Assembly: GCA_031278755.1 (NCBI GenBank)
Contig: JAITJV010000223.1
Coordinates: 1-6,955, forward strand
Origin: Treponema sp.
Lineage (GTDB): Bacteria; Spirochaetota; Spirochaetia; Treponematales; Breznakiellaceae
Length of the DNA: 6,955 nucleotides
Direction of reading: 5' to 3'
Shown: positions 1 to 6,004 of the stretch, piece by piece
Position numbering within the stretch: the stretch's first letter is position 1
How the letters are laid out: every line of letters starts with the position of its first letter
The notes under the pieces: model-generated
What the model saw: only the letters and a program-made list of their open reading frames with translations
Databases searched by the model: none
Told to the model about the DNA's origin: nothing
Position numbers and translations under genes: made by a program

Positions 1-145
1 AGGAAACCTCGCCCCCCGAAAGGGGCTCCAGTTCCATGATGAATTGCAGCAGTACGCCGAAGGGCAGTACCGCCGAAACATTGGTCAGGGTGCAGGCGAA
101 TATCACCTTCTTCAAATCCGAATACCCTTTGTCCGTGAGCATCAT
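1..145 (-). CDS. ABC exporter, N-terminal fragment (runs off the left edge)
   Basis: Reading the minus strand from the ATG at 145-143 gives about 48 residues with no stop before the window edge. The protein begins MMLTDKGYSDLKK and continues into a hydrophobic stretch (about residues 14-37: VIFACTLTNVSAVLPFGVLL and on), then EPLSGGE. The pattern LTDKGY-DLKK followed by ACTLTN and LPFGV is, from memory, the usual start of fused permease/ATPase ABC exporters of the MsbA/MdlB type, whose first transmembrane helix sits here. The ATPase domain would lie outside the window, so the substrate cannot be judged. No Shine-Dalgarno sequence precedes the ATG. The frame stays open upstream to about 373, and residues just before the ATG (GLQKA) align plausibly with family N-termini, so the true start may be further upstream at a non-ATG codon. 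The gene lies downstream of and codirectional with the large membrane-protein gene, with a hairpin between them. Confidence 0.6.
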   Translation of the reverse strand, partial: MMLTDKGYSDLKKVIFACTLTNVSAVLPFGVLLQFIMELEPLSGGEVS

Positions 146-192
146 TGCTTTTTGCAGTCCGGCGGTTTGTTGCGCTTCGCGTATAAATTCTG

Positions 193-217
193 AAAAATCG
201 CCGATCAGGCGATTTTT
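193..217. terminator. Perfect 10-bp hairpin, probable bidirectional Rho-independent terminator
   Basis: The plus strand reads AAAAATCGCC at 193-202, a five-base loop GATCA, then the exact complement GGCGATTTTT at 208-217, followed by one more T. Either strand therefore yields a GC-core stem followed by a U-tract of five or six, and preceded by A residues, which is the standard form of a bidirectional intrinsic terminator. It lies about 100 bases past the stop at 319 of the minus-strand membrane-protein gene and about 50 bases before the ABC exporter start, so it could separate the two minus-strand transcripts. It could instead be part of a mobile or dispersed intergenic repeat, since the surrounding bases contain other structure. 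Confidence 0.6.
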
Positions 218-260
218 TACTCTGCAAACTGCAAGCGAACCAAAGGTCCGCAAAGCAGCC

Positions 261-280
261 CATAAATCGTGGTTTTGCGG
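261..280 (+). repeat. Dispersed intergenic motif, copy 1
   Basis: The plus strand reads CATAAATCGTGGTTTTGCGG. The same motif recurs at 5974-5994 in the same orientation with one substitution (C to T after CATAAAT) and one extra T in the T run. Both copies are preceded nearby by CAGCCCA (257-262 region here, 5963-5968 there). Both lie in short gaps just past the 3' end of a gene. Confidence 0.5.
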
Positions 281-303
281 TACAAAGTAACGCAAAAACC
301 TAC
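269..303. other. Imperfect hairpin in the intergenic region
   Basis: GGTTTTGCG at 271-279 pairs with CGCAAAAACC at 291-300 apart from one extra A. GT at 269-270 can also pair with AC at 302-303 around a bulged T. The loop is about 11 bases. No T-tract follows on either strand, so this is not a typical terminator. One arm of the hairpin is part of the motif that recurs at 5974-5994. Confidence 0.4.
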
Positions 304-318
304 AAGTGCAACAGGCTG

Positions 319-609
319 CTAGGGCTTGTTCTTTTTGCTCAGTACCGAATCGACCAGATCCCTGAATTCCGGATCAAGGGCTTCCGGCGCCGTCTGATCC
401 GGGGTAAGCGCATTTTTGTTGATATAGTGAACGCCGTCTTTTTCTTCAATAACTTCGTCATAAACATCAAGAAAGCCGGGTTCACTGTTTTCTTCGACGA
501 GGAAAGGCCTGTATACGAGCGGGAGGCCGTACAAGCCGTTAAATTCATTGGGATTTTTTCCGGGAGCTTTTCCGGGAACGTTTCCGGGATCTAGAGGGAT
601 TTTTTTTTT
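319..609 (-). CDS. Out-of-frame C-terminal part of the large membrane protein
   Basis: This is the continuation of the 545-2791 gene in the next frame, ending at a TAG at 321-319. From the A run it reads IPLDPGNVPGKAPGKNP, then NEFNGLYGLPLVYRPFLVEE, and ends in DPEFRDLVDSVLSKKNKP, 93 residues in all. It has balanced, protein-like composition with recognisable secondary-structure character (GVHYINKNAL, LDPEFRDLVDSVL), unlike the Arg/Ser/Lys-rich tail of the uninterrupted frame. No ATG or GTG start and no ribosome-binding site lie at its beginning, so it is not likely to be translated on its own. Removing one A (or adding two) from the run at 600-609 joins it in frame to the upstream gene, giving a product of about 823 residues. 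I do not recognise a named domain in it. Confidence 0.7.
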   Translation of the reverse strand, partial: KKKIPLDPGNVPGKAPGKNPNEFNGLYGLPLVYRPFLVEENSEPGFLDVYDEVIEEKDGVHYINKNALTPDQTAPEALDPEFRDLVDSVLSKKNKP

Positions 610-2791
610 GCGGAGAGGGAGGAATCTCCGCTTCCGTATTCTCACCCTCGAATATTTCAGTCCCGGCCGCATCCGTATTATCGTCAGGGACGGGCGGGGC
701 TGTTTCGCCAGGTTCAGCTTCGGCGGGAATTTCGGACGCTTCGCCGGATTTGGAAGGTTCAACGGAGATATTGGAAAGCATGGTCGCAAAGGGAGACACA
801 ATATCAAGGTTTTCATGAATAGCGCCGGCATCGTCGATTTCCGGAAGCGGGCTGAATTCTATCTCGCTGGCTATCTTGGCCAGGACGTCCTGCGAACTGG
901 GGCCGGGGGGGGCGTTTTTACTTCCGTCACGTTCTTCTGCCTTTTCAGAATCTTCGTCCAGTTCTTCCAATTCTTCCACTTCTTCAGGTTCATCATTCCG
1001 GTTGAAGCCGCTCATCGCCGCGTTTATATCTTCATCTACAAGTTCAAGGCCGCTGGTCTCAACAATGTAGGGAATATCATCATCGCCAAAGGCAAGTTTA
1101 ATGTTGGATTGTTTCTTTTCGGCCGCCGACAAAAGTCCGCCTGCGGTTTTGGTTTTGCCTTCGCCGGCAGCTTCGGCAGGCTCAACCTCTTCGACCGCCT
1201 CATCTTTCCCGGCTGCCTCTGTAATTTCTGCACCCGCGTTTTTTATGGACGCATCTTTTGCGGACGCATTACCCGCGGCCGTAACTTCTTCGGCAATTTC
1301 CGTATCCCCGGCGTCTTCAATGGTTTCGGCTTCTTCGGCCTCTTCGACTTCTTCAAGAACCTCGTCTTCTCCAACCGGTTCCGCTTCATCTATGGTTTCA
1401 ATTTCTTCGGCGTCTTCAAGTTCCTCTACAGCCTCGACTTCTTCAACTTCTTCAACTTCTTCCGCAGGCGCGGATGCTTCCGCCGCGGGGGGCGCCGTCT
1501 GCGCCTGAACAGCGGAACCGGCGGCAAGAACAGGCGCCGAGCTTAATATGCGGTTCAGAATGGACTGGAGTTTTTCTTCATCAATGCCGGAAGCCGCGGG
1601 CCGCTGCCTGCTTATGACGGACAGTAATTCATCCCATGATTTGTCAATAAGGGCGTCTATGTTTTCATCGGACCTTCTGCCTTTTTTTGCCGCCATGCCC
1701 CGCTTGACTTCGGAACGGACGTCTTCCCTTCGCTGCTCCAGTTCCCGGGCCCAATGGTTCCAGTCAATATCGCCTTTACGCTCATAGTATTGTTCAATAA
1801 TGGAAATCTGCAGATCTTTAAGACGGCTCTGAATCACCGTCATGGTATCCTGTTTAAGGTTGAAGAAAAGGAAAATGGCGAGGTATATGGTCAGGAAAAA
1901 CGAAACCAGCAGGATCACTTTCATGGTTTGGGGGAAGGTAAAGAGGTCTTCGCTGACCAGGCGGCCTACAAAAATCCCCAGGCTGGTTTTGGCCGAAATC
2001 AGCGCCAGGCTGACTTCCGGAACGGCGGAATCAATCGGCGTAAGGGCAAGAATACCGTCCGCCCACACGGACGAGACCATGGGCAGCACGGTCCGTTCCG
2101 AACCGGGCAATCCCATCAACACCCCCGGAGGGCTGGAAAGGATCACGACGTTTTCCCCTATCCGTATTCTCCCCGCGGCGATAAGCCGCTCCGCCACCGC
2201 GCGCATGGAAAGGGTAAAAAGGGCGGTGCCCCGGTATACATCAAAAGAATCGTAAAAAGGGAAGGCGAAAATAATACAGTCGCCGGCTTCGTCCAGGATG
2301 AGCCGCGGATCGCCCCTGTTCTGGACCGCCACTTCATCATAGGGCAGGCTGTCGTCGTCTTCGTTGTAATTCCGGTAAGCCATGGACAAAAGGTCCTGAC
2401 GGAGCACATCCCGGGACAGGGTTGAAAAATGAATCCGCATTCCGCCCGAGTCAACAAATTGTACAGCCCGGAGGCCGCCCAGATTTTCCTGCAGGACGCC
2501 GTAAAGACGGGTTCTTTCAAAAATATCTTCGGCGCTTTGATTGGGAAGAAAGCTCCGGCGTACCGCCGTTTCATCCAGCGTAGCCGCAAAGCGGGTTTGA
2601 AGTTCGGAAAGAAAGGTTTCTATATTTTCGGCATCCCCGGCTATTTCGCGGTTCAAAGATCTTGTAATGGACGGATTGTAAAAACGCGCCTCTACCAGAT
2701 CAAACAATCCGGTATAGGCCAGCACCGCAAAGCCGGCAAAGAGAAAAACAGCGATTAACAGGCTCAAAGCCGCTTTCTGGGATACGGTCAC
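545..2791 (-). CDS. Two-helix membrane protein with Cache-like outer region and acidic tail; frame broken near its end
   Basis: Function not recognised. I chose the GTG at 2791-2789 because AGGAAAG lies six bases upstream (2804-2798). An upstream in-frame ATG at 2872 would add 27 residues encoded by AT-rich promoter-like DNA. From the GTG the frame gives 748 residues. A first transmembrane helix spans about residues 8-27 and a second about 290-311. The 260-residue segment between them is predicted to lie outside the membrane and resembles the Cache/PAS-like sensor regions of bacterial receptors in layout only. After the second helix comes a charged, probably helical part (about 312-420). A low-complexity tail rich in Glu, Val and Ala follows (441-500 and 601-620), with islands such as FGDDDIPYIVETSGLELV and FSPLPEID between acidic parts. 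No HAMP, kinase, methyl-accepting or cyclic-nucleotide output domain is visible. After residue 730 (SPQKK) the frame ends in a basic tail (NPSRSRKRSRKSSRKKSQ), which is probably an artefact or alternative of a one-base shift at the A10 run. It is divergent from hflX. Confidence 0.75.
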   Translation of the reverse strand: MTVSQKAALSLLIAVFLFAGFAVLAYTGLFDLVEARFYNPSITRSLNREIAGDAENIETFLSELQTRFAATLDETAVRRSFLPNQSAEDIFERTRLYGVLQENLGGLRAVQFVDSGGMRIHFSTLSRDVLRQDLLSMAYRNYNEDDDSLPYDEVAVQNRGDPRLILDEAGDCIIFAFPFYDSFDVYRGTALFTLSMRAVAERLIAAGRIRIGENVVILSSPPGVLMGLPGSERTVLPMVSSVWADGILALTPIDSAVPEVSLALISAKTSLGIFVGRLVSEDLFTFPQTMKVILLVSFFLTIYLAIFLFFNLKQDTMTVIQSRLKDLQISIIEQYYERKGDIDWNHWARELEQRREDVRSEVKRGMAAKKGRRSDENIDALIDKSWDELLSVISRQRPAASGIDEEKLQSILNRILSSAPVLAAGSAVQAQTAPPAAEASAPAEEVEEVEEVEAVEELEDAEEIETIDEAEPVGEDEVLEEVEEAEEAETIEDAGDTEIAEEVTAAGNASAKDASIKNAGAEITEAAGKDEAVEEVEPAEAAGEGKTKTAGGLLSAAEKKQSNIKLAFGDDDIPYIVETSGLELVDEDINAAMSGFNRNDEPEEVEELEELDEDSEKAEERDGSKNAPPGPSSQDVLAKIASEIEFSPLPEIDDAGAIHENLDIVSPFATMLSNISVEPSKSGEASEIPAEAEPGETAPPVPDDNTDAAGTEIFEGENTEAEIPPSPQKKNPSRSRKRSRKSSRKKSQ
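556..591 (-). repeat. Three tandem 12-bp units encoding PGK/PGN repeats
   Basis: On the plus strand the units are TTTTCCGGGAGC (556-567), TTTTCCGGGAAC (568-579) and GTTTCCGGGATC (580-591). In the long-product frame they encode a four-residue repeat, PGN-V-PGK-A-PGK. In the short-product frame they encode Ser/Arg/Lys-rich residues. The repeat starts nine bases from the A10 run, so two slippage-prone elements sit side by side. Confidence 0.7.
600..609 (-). repeat. Homopolymer of ten A residues (coding strand) at the frame break
   Basis: The plus strand shows ten consecutive T bases, read as A10 in the minus-strand gene within the codons CAA AAA AAA AAT. With ten A the product ends at 545. With nine the codons become CAA AAA AAA ATC and translation continues to 319. 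The run could be a sequencing or assembly length error, a site of transcriptional slippage, or a mutable phase-variation tract. Confidence 0.85.
1437..1463 (-). repeat. Three tandem 9-bp units encoding EEV repeats
   Basis: The plus strand carries ACTTCTTCA twice and then ACTTCTTCC, giving the start of the acidic tail (EEVEEVEEV) on the minus strand. The wider acidic region, about 1292-1471, is made of degenerate copies of the same GAA/GAG-rich codons, consistent with growth by repeat expansion. Confidence 0.7.
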
Positions 2792-2797
2792 TGCAAT

Positions 2798-2804
2798 CTT
2801 TCCT
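2798..2804 (-). promoter_or_regulatory. Ribosome-binding site deciding the GTG start
   Basis: The minus strand reads AGGAAAG, six bases before the GTG at 2791. It is the only strong Shine-Dalgarno-like sequence before a gene start in this window and is the main reason for preferring the GTG over the ATG at 2872. Confidence 0.65.
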
Positions 2805-2879
2805 GTAAAGCCCTCTCTAATTATCGACGATTTACAATAATAAGTATAGTAAAGAGTATATCCGAAAATCATAATATTA

Positions 2880-2885
2880 TATACT
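2880..2885 (+). promoter_or_regulatory. Candidate -10 element placed for a leaderless hflX transcript
   Basis: TATACT ends six bases before the ATG at 2892. Transcription normally starts about seven bases past the -10 hexamer, which would place the first base at or beside the A of the ATG. No Shine-Dalgarno sequence lies between. The -35 position is weak. Confidence 0.35.
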
Positions 2886-2891
2886 TTTTTA

Positions 2892-4145
2892 ATGAACGAA
2901 AAACAGCCGTCGGCCTTTCTGGTTGGGCTGGCGGATCAAAAGACGCCGAAAAACGAAGCGGAATCCCTCCTCAAGGAACTGGCGGCCCTTGCCCGCACCC
3001 TGGATATTGAGATTTCAGGCCGGGAACTGGTGGTTTTAAGGGAAAAAAAGGCGAAATTCGGCATGGGTACGGGAAAAGCGGCGGAAATTGTGGAAAAAGC
3101 GGCATCCGTCAATGCCGATTGTTTCATTTTTGACTGGAATCCAAGCCCTTCCCAGCAGCGGAACTGGGAAGAACGTGCGGGGATACCCGTTGTGGACCGC
3201 CACGAACTCATAATACGGATCTTTGCCGAACGGGCGCTTACCCGTGAGGCGGAACTCCAGGTGCGGCTGGCGGAACTTTCCTACCGACTTCCCCGCCTGA
3301 CCCATAAATATATCGATCTTTCCCGCCAGCGCGGGGGACGCTACGGAACCCGGGGAGCCGGGGAAACACGGCTGGAAACGGACCGGCGTCTTCTGGAGCA
3401 GCGAATACACAGCCTGGAAAAGGAAATCGAAGAAGTCGGCAAACAGCGGCAGGTTCAGCGGAAACAGCGGGAACGGCAGGGAGTTCCGGTATGCGCCGTC
3501 GTAGGTTATACCAACGCCGGAAAATCAAGCCTTTTTAACGCGCTCAGCGGCGCCGGCGTTGCGGCGGAAAACAAACTTTTTGCCACGGTAGACGCGACAA
3601 GCCGCCGTTTTGAGCCGGCCAAAGGCCGTCCGGTACTTTTGGTGGATACCGTGGGTTTTATACGGAGACTTCCCCATATCCTGATCAACGCCTTCCGGGC
3701 GACGCTGGAAGAAGCGATCCTTGCCGATCTTTTGATCCATGTGGTTGACGCCTCCGATCCCGATGCGGAGATCTTTCATAAAACAACCCTCGCAGTGCTT
3801 GAAGAATTGGGGGCCGGCCATATCCCCGTAATCACCGTACTCAACAAAACAGACCTCCTCGAAGAAGATCCCCTGATCCTGCGGCGCTTTCCCGGCGGCA
3901 TTCCCGTTTCGGCGCTCCGGAAAACGGGTTTTGACAAATTAAATGCCCGCATTGATGAAATCCTTTCGGGGACGCCGGCCTGTTTCCGCTTCCCTCCGGA
4001 CAGGACCGATCTGGTTTCGCTTTTGTACCGCAGCGGCAGGGTCTTTTCCGAAAAATACGGAGAAAACCATATTGAAATTGAAGCCGGCGTAGACGGCAGA
4101 ACGGCGGGGATGCTGAAGGAATTTATGCTGCCGGTGGAAAAATAA
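2892..4145 (+). CDS. hflX: GTPase HflX
   Basis: HflX is a cytoplasmic GTPase that binds the 50S subunit and, in studied bacteria, splits stalled or heat-stressed ribosomes. The 417-residue protein is of normal length and complete. The N-terminal HflX domain covers about residues 7-200, including FGMGTGKAAE (56-65), WNPSPSQQRNWEERAGIPVV and VDRHELIIRIFAERA (101-115). The family hallmark GTRGAGETRLETDRR (152-166) precedes a charged coiled-coil helix (167-197). The GTPase domain follows: G1 GYTNAGKSS (205-213), G2 around T232 in FATVDATSR, G3 DTVGF (252-256), G4 NKTD (318-321) and G5 SAL (340-342). A short C-terminal domain ends the protein. The ATG at 2892 is the only suitable start: there is no in-frame start in the AT-rich sequence upstream, and the conserved AFLVG motif begins at residue 8. 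It has no Shine-Dalgarno sequence. The nadE gene follows 55 bases downstream on the same strand. Confidence 0.96.
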   Translation: MNEKQPSAFLVGLADQKTPKNEAESLLKELAALARTLDIEISGRELVVLREKKAKFGMGTGKAAEIVEKAASVNADCFIFDWNPSPSQQRNWEERAGIPVVDRHELIIRIFAERALTREAELQVRLAELSYRLPRLTHKYIDLSRQRGGRYGTRGAGETRLETDRRLLEQRIHSLEKEIEEVGKQRQVQRKQRERQGVPVCAVVGYTNAGKSSLFNALSGAGVAAENKLFATVDATSRRFEPAKGRPVLLVDTVGFIRRLPHILINAFRATLEEAILADLLIHVVDASDPDAEIFHKTTLAVLEELGAGHIPVITVLNKTDLLEEDPLILRRFPGGIPVSALRKTGFDKLNARIDEILSGTPACFRFPPDRTDLVSLLYRSGRVFSEKYGENHIEIEAGVDGRTAGMLKEFMLPVEK

Positions 4146-4200
4146 GCGGAAGACAAAACCGTTGCACGAATCATCGTCTTCGTGTTACGGTTAATTTACC

Positions 4201-5961
4201 ATGAAAACCGCCATAGCCCAGATCAATTCTACCATAGGCGATTTTTCCGGCAACCGGAACAAGATACTGGAATTTACCCGCCGGGCCGCCGTAGAAGGAG
4301 CGGAACTTGTACTTTTTCCCGAATTGGCGGTTTCGGGCTACCCTCCCATGGATCTTCTGGATCAGGATCGTTTTGTTGAACTTAACATCAGCACCGTCCG
4401 TGTTCTTCAGCGGGAGCTGCCCCCCGGTACGGCCGTAGGGGTGGGCTTTGTAAACCGCAGCCCGTATTCCCTGGGCAAGTCCCTGGTCAACGAATACGGC
4501 ATTATCCTTGGGGGAAAACTTGTTTTTGAACAGATAAAGACCCTTCTTCCCACTTACGATGTTTTTGATGAAGCGAGAAACTTTGAACCCGGCCGCGAAT
4601 GTTCCGTCTTTGAATACGGCGGAGAGCGCATAGGTTTTGCCGTCTGCGAAGACGTATGGCGTGAAACCGGGGCGCCGGGCACCAGTTATGTCCGCGATCC
4701 GGTGCGGGAACTGATGGACAGGGGAATAAGCATTCTCTGCGTTCCGTCGGCTTCTCCCTATGTCGCGGGAAAACTCAAAATCCGCAGGACGCTGGCGGAA
4801 CGCATCAGCCGCCGGGGCGGCGTACCCCTTGTTTATATCAACGCCGTAGGGGCAAATGATCAGATTCTTTTTGACGGCCGTTCCTTCGTCATCTCTCCGC
4901 CGCCCGCGGAATCCGTGCAGCTTATGGCAAAGGCCTTTGAAGAAGATTTGGCGTATTTTACAACAGAGGCACAGCCGGTCCGCCTGTCCGCCAAACCGGA
5001 CAAAACCGCAGCTTCCGCCGGTAACGCGGGTTCGGATAACAACGAAGGCCCGGCGGGGCGCGCCTCCGGCGATCCCTTCAGGGTTGGCCTTACCCGCCAC
5101 GAACTTGATGTTCTCGAAGACGCCCTGGTTATGGGGATTCGGGACTATATGAAAAAATGCGGCTTTACCCGTGCGCACCTCGCACTTTCAGGCGGCATTG
5201 ATTCGGCGCTGGTGGCGTATCTTGGCGTCAGGGCCGTGGGCGGCGAAAACATCGCCGCTTTTAGTATGCCGTCCCGCTTTTCCTCTCAAGGATCAAAAGA
5301 CGACGCTTCGGATCTGGCGGCAAATCTGGGATGCCGTTATGAGGTTCTTTCCATAGAGCCTGTTTTTGAAAGTTTCCTCGGAACGCTTGAACATGTTTTT
5401 GAAAAGCGGCCTTTCGACATTGCGGAAGAAAACCTCCAGGCAAGGATCCGGGGGACGCTGCTTATGGCTTTTTCCAATAAATTCAATTCCATGCTTCTTA
5501 CCACGGGAAACAAGAGCGAAATGGCCATGGGGTATTGCACCCTGTACGGAGACATGAACGGCGCACTGGGGCCCATCGGCGATGTTTTTAAAACCGAAGT
5601 ATTTGCCCTGTGCAGGCGGATCAACGAAAGGGCGGAAGAATCGGGCGGCGGCGCGGTCATTCCACAGGCGATCATTGACAAGCCGCCCTCGGCCGAACTC
5701 AGGCCCAATCAAAAAGACGAGGACAGCCTTCCCCCCTATGCCGTGCTGGACGAGATCCTCAAACTCTACCTTTATGAAAATCTTTCAAAAGATGAAATAG
5801 CAAGCCGGGGCTGGGACGGGGAGCTTGCGGGCCGCATTATAAAAACCACCGCCCGCGCCGAATTCAAACGCCGGCAGGCGCCTCCCGTCCTTAAAGTTTC
5901 GCAGCGCGCCTTCGGCATGGGCCGGCGCATGCCCATAGCCCGGGTGATATATGAGAGCTAA
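4201..5961 (+). CDS. nadE: Glutamine-dependent NAD+ synthetase
   Basis: Catalyses the last step of NAD+ synthesis: deamido-NAD+ is adenylylated with ATP and amidated with ammonia released from glutamine. The 586-residue protein has both domains. The N-terminal nitrilase-type amidase (about 1-255) shows the Glu-Lys-Cys triad: E41 in FPELAVSGYPP, K113 in QIKTLLPTYDVFDEAR, and C149 in VCEDVW. The C-terminal synthetase (about 295-586) shows the PP-loop SGGIDSA (330-336), then LQARIRGTLLMAFSN, TTGNKSEMAMGYCTLYGDM (435-452), GPIGDVFKTEVF, KPPSAELRPNQKDED (494-508) and the final KRRQAPPVLKVSQRAF. The linker (about 256-292) is Ala/Gly/Asn-rich and low in complexity. All key residues are present, so the enzyme should be active. 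The ATG at 4201 starts the conserved KTAIAQIN strand. No Shine-Dalgarno sequence precedes it. TTGCAC (4162-4167) and TACGGT (4186-4191), 18 bases apart, could be a weak internal promoter. Otherwise it is read through from hflX. Confidence 0.96.
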   Translation: MKTAIAQINSTIGDFSGNRNKILEFTRRAAVEGAELVLFPELAVSGYPPMDLLDQDRFVELNISTVRVLQRELPPGTAVGVGFVNRSPYSLGKSLVNEYGIILGGKLVFEQIKTLLPTYDVFDEARNFEPGRECSVFEYGGERIGFAVCEDVWRETGAPGTSYVRDPVRELMDRGISILCVPSASPYVAGKLKIRRTLAERISRRGGVPLVYINAVGANDQILFDGRSFVISPPPAESVQLMAKAFEEDLAYFTTEAQPVRLSAKPDKTAASAGNAGSDNNEGPAGRASGDPFRVGLTRHELDVLEDALVMGIRDYMKKCGFTRAHLALSGGIDSALVAYLGVRAVGGENIAAFSMPSRFSSQGSKDDASDLAANLGCRYEVLSIEPVFESFLGTLEHVFEKRPFDIAEENLQARIRGTLLMAFSNKFNSMLLTTGNKSEMAMGYCTLYGDMNGALGPIGDVFKTEVFALCRRINERAEESGGGAVIPQAIIDKPPSAELRPNQKDEDSLPPYAVLDEILKLYLYENLSKDEIASRGWDGELAGRIIKTTARAEFKRRQAPPVLKVSQRAFGMGRRMPIARVIYES

Positions 5962-5973
5962 CAGCCCAGAAAT

Positions 5974-5994
5974 CATAAATTGTGGTTTTTGCGG
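5974..5994 (+). repeat. Dispersed intergenic motif, copy 2
   Basis: The plus strand reads CATAAATTGTGGTTTTT then GCGG, matching 261-280 except for one substitution and one extra T. It sits in the 43-base gap between the convergent nadE and nuclease genes. This copy lacks the complementary arm that forms the 269-303 hairpin at the first copy. No intrinsic terminator is visible in this gap. Confidence 0.5.
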
Positions 5995-6004
5995 GGCGGC
6001 GTGA

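Larger units (their letters stand above)
2792..2891. promoter_or_regulatory. AT-rich divergent promoter region
   Basis: This gap between the divergent membrane-protein gene and hflX is markedly richer in A and T than the flanking coding DNA. Candidate -10 hexamers for the minus strand are TATACT (2848-2843 and 2860-2855) and TATAAT (2881-2876). For the plus strand there is TATACT at 2880-2885. No convincing -35 element was found at 16-18 bases for any of them, so which are used is not known. Plus- and minus-strand candidates overlap, so the two promoters may compete. Confidence 0.5.

Noticed and set aside
36..290. An 84-codon plus-strand open frame at the left edge
   Set aside because: It is antisense to the ABC exporter start, crosses the hairpin at 193-217, and its product has no family resemblance.
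548..1546. A 332-codon plus-strand open frame very rich in Phe, Gly and Arg
   Set aside because: It is antisense to the acidic tail. GAA/GAG codons read backwards give TTC/CTC, which explains the Phe-rich composition and the absence of stops.
2792..2872. Start of the membrane protein at the ATG at 2872
   Set aside because: It would place coding sequence over the AT-rich promoter region and leave 19 bases to hflX. The GTG at 2791 has a well-spaced AGGAAAG and directly precedes the first helix.
4171..5178. A 335-codon minus-strand open frame opposite nadE
   Set aside because: It lies wholly over the conserved amidase and linker of nadE, and its composition is that of an antisense shadow.
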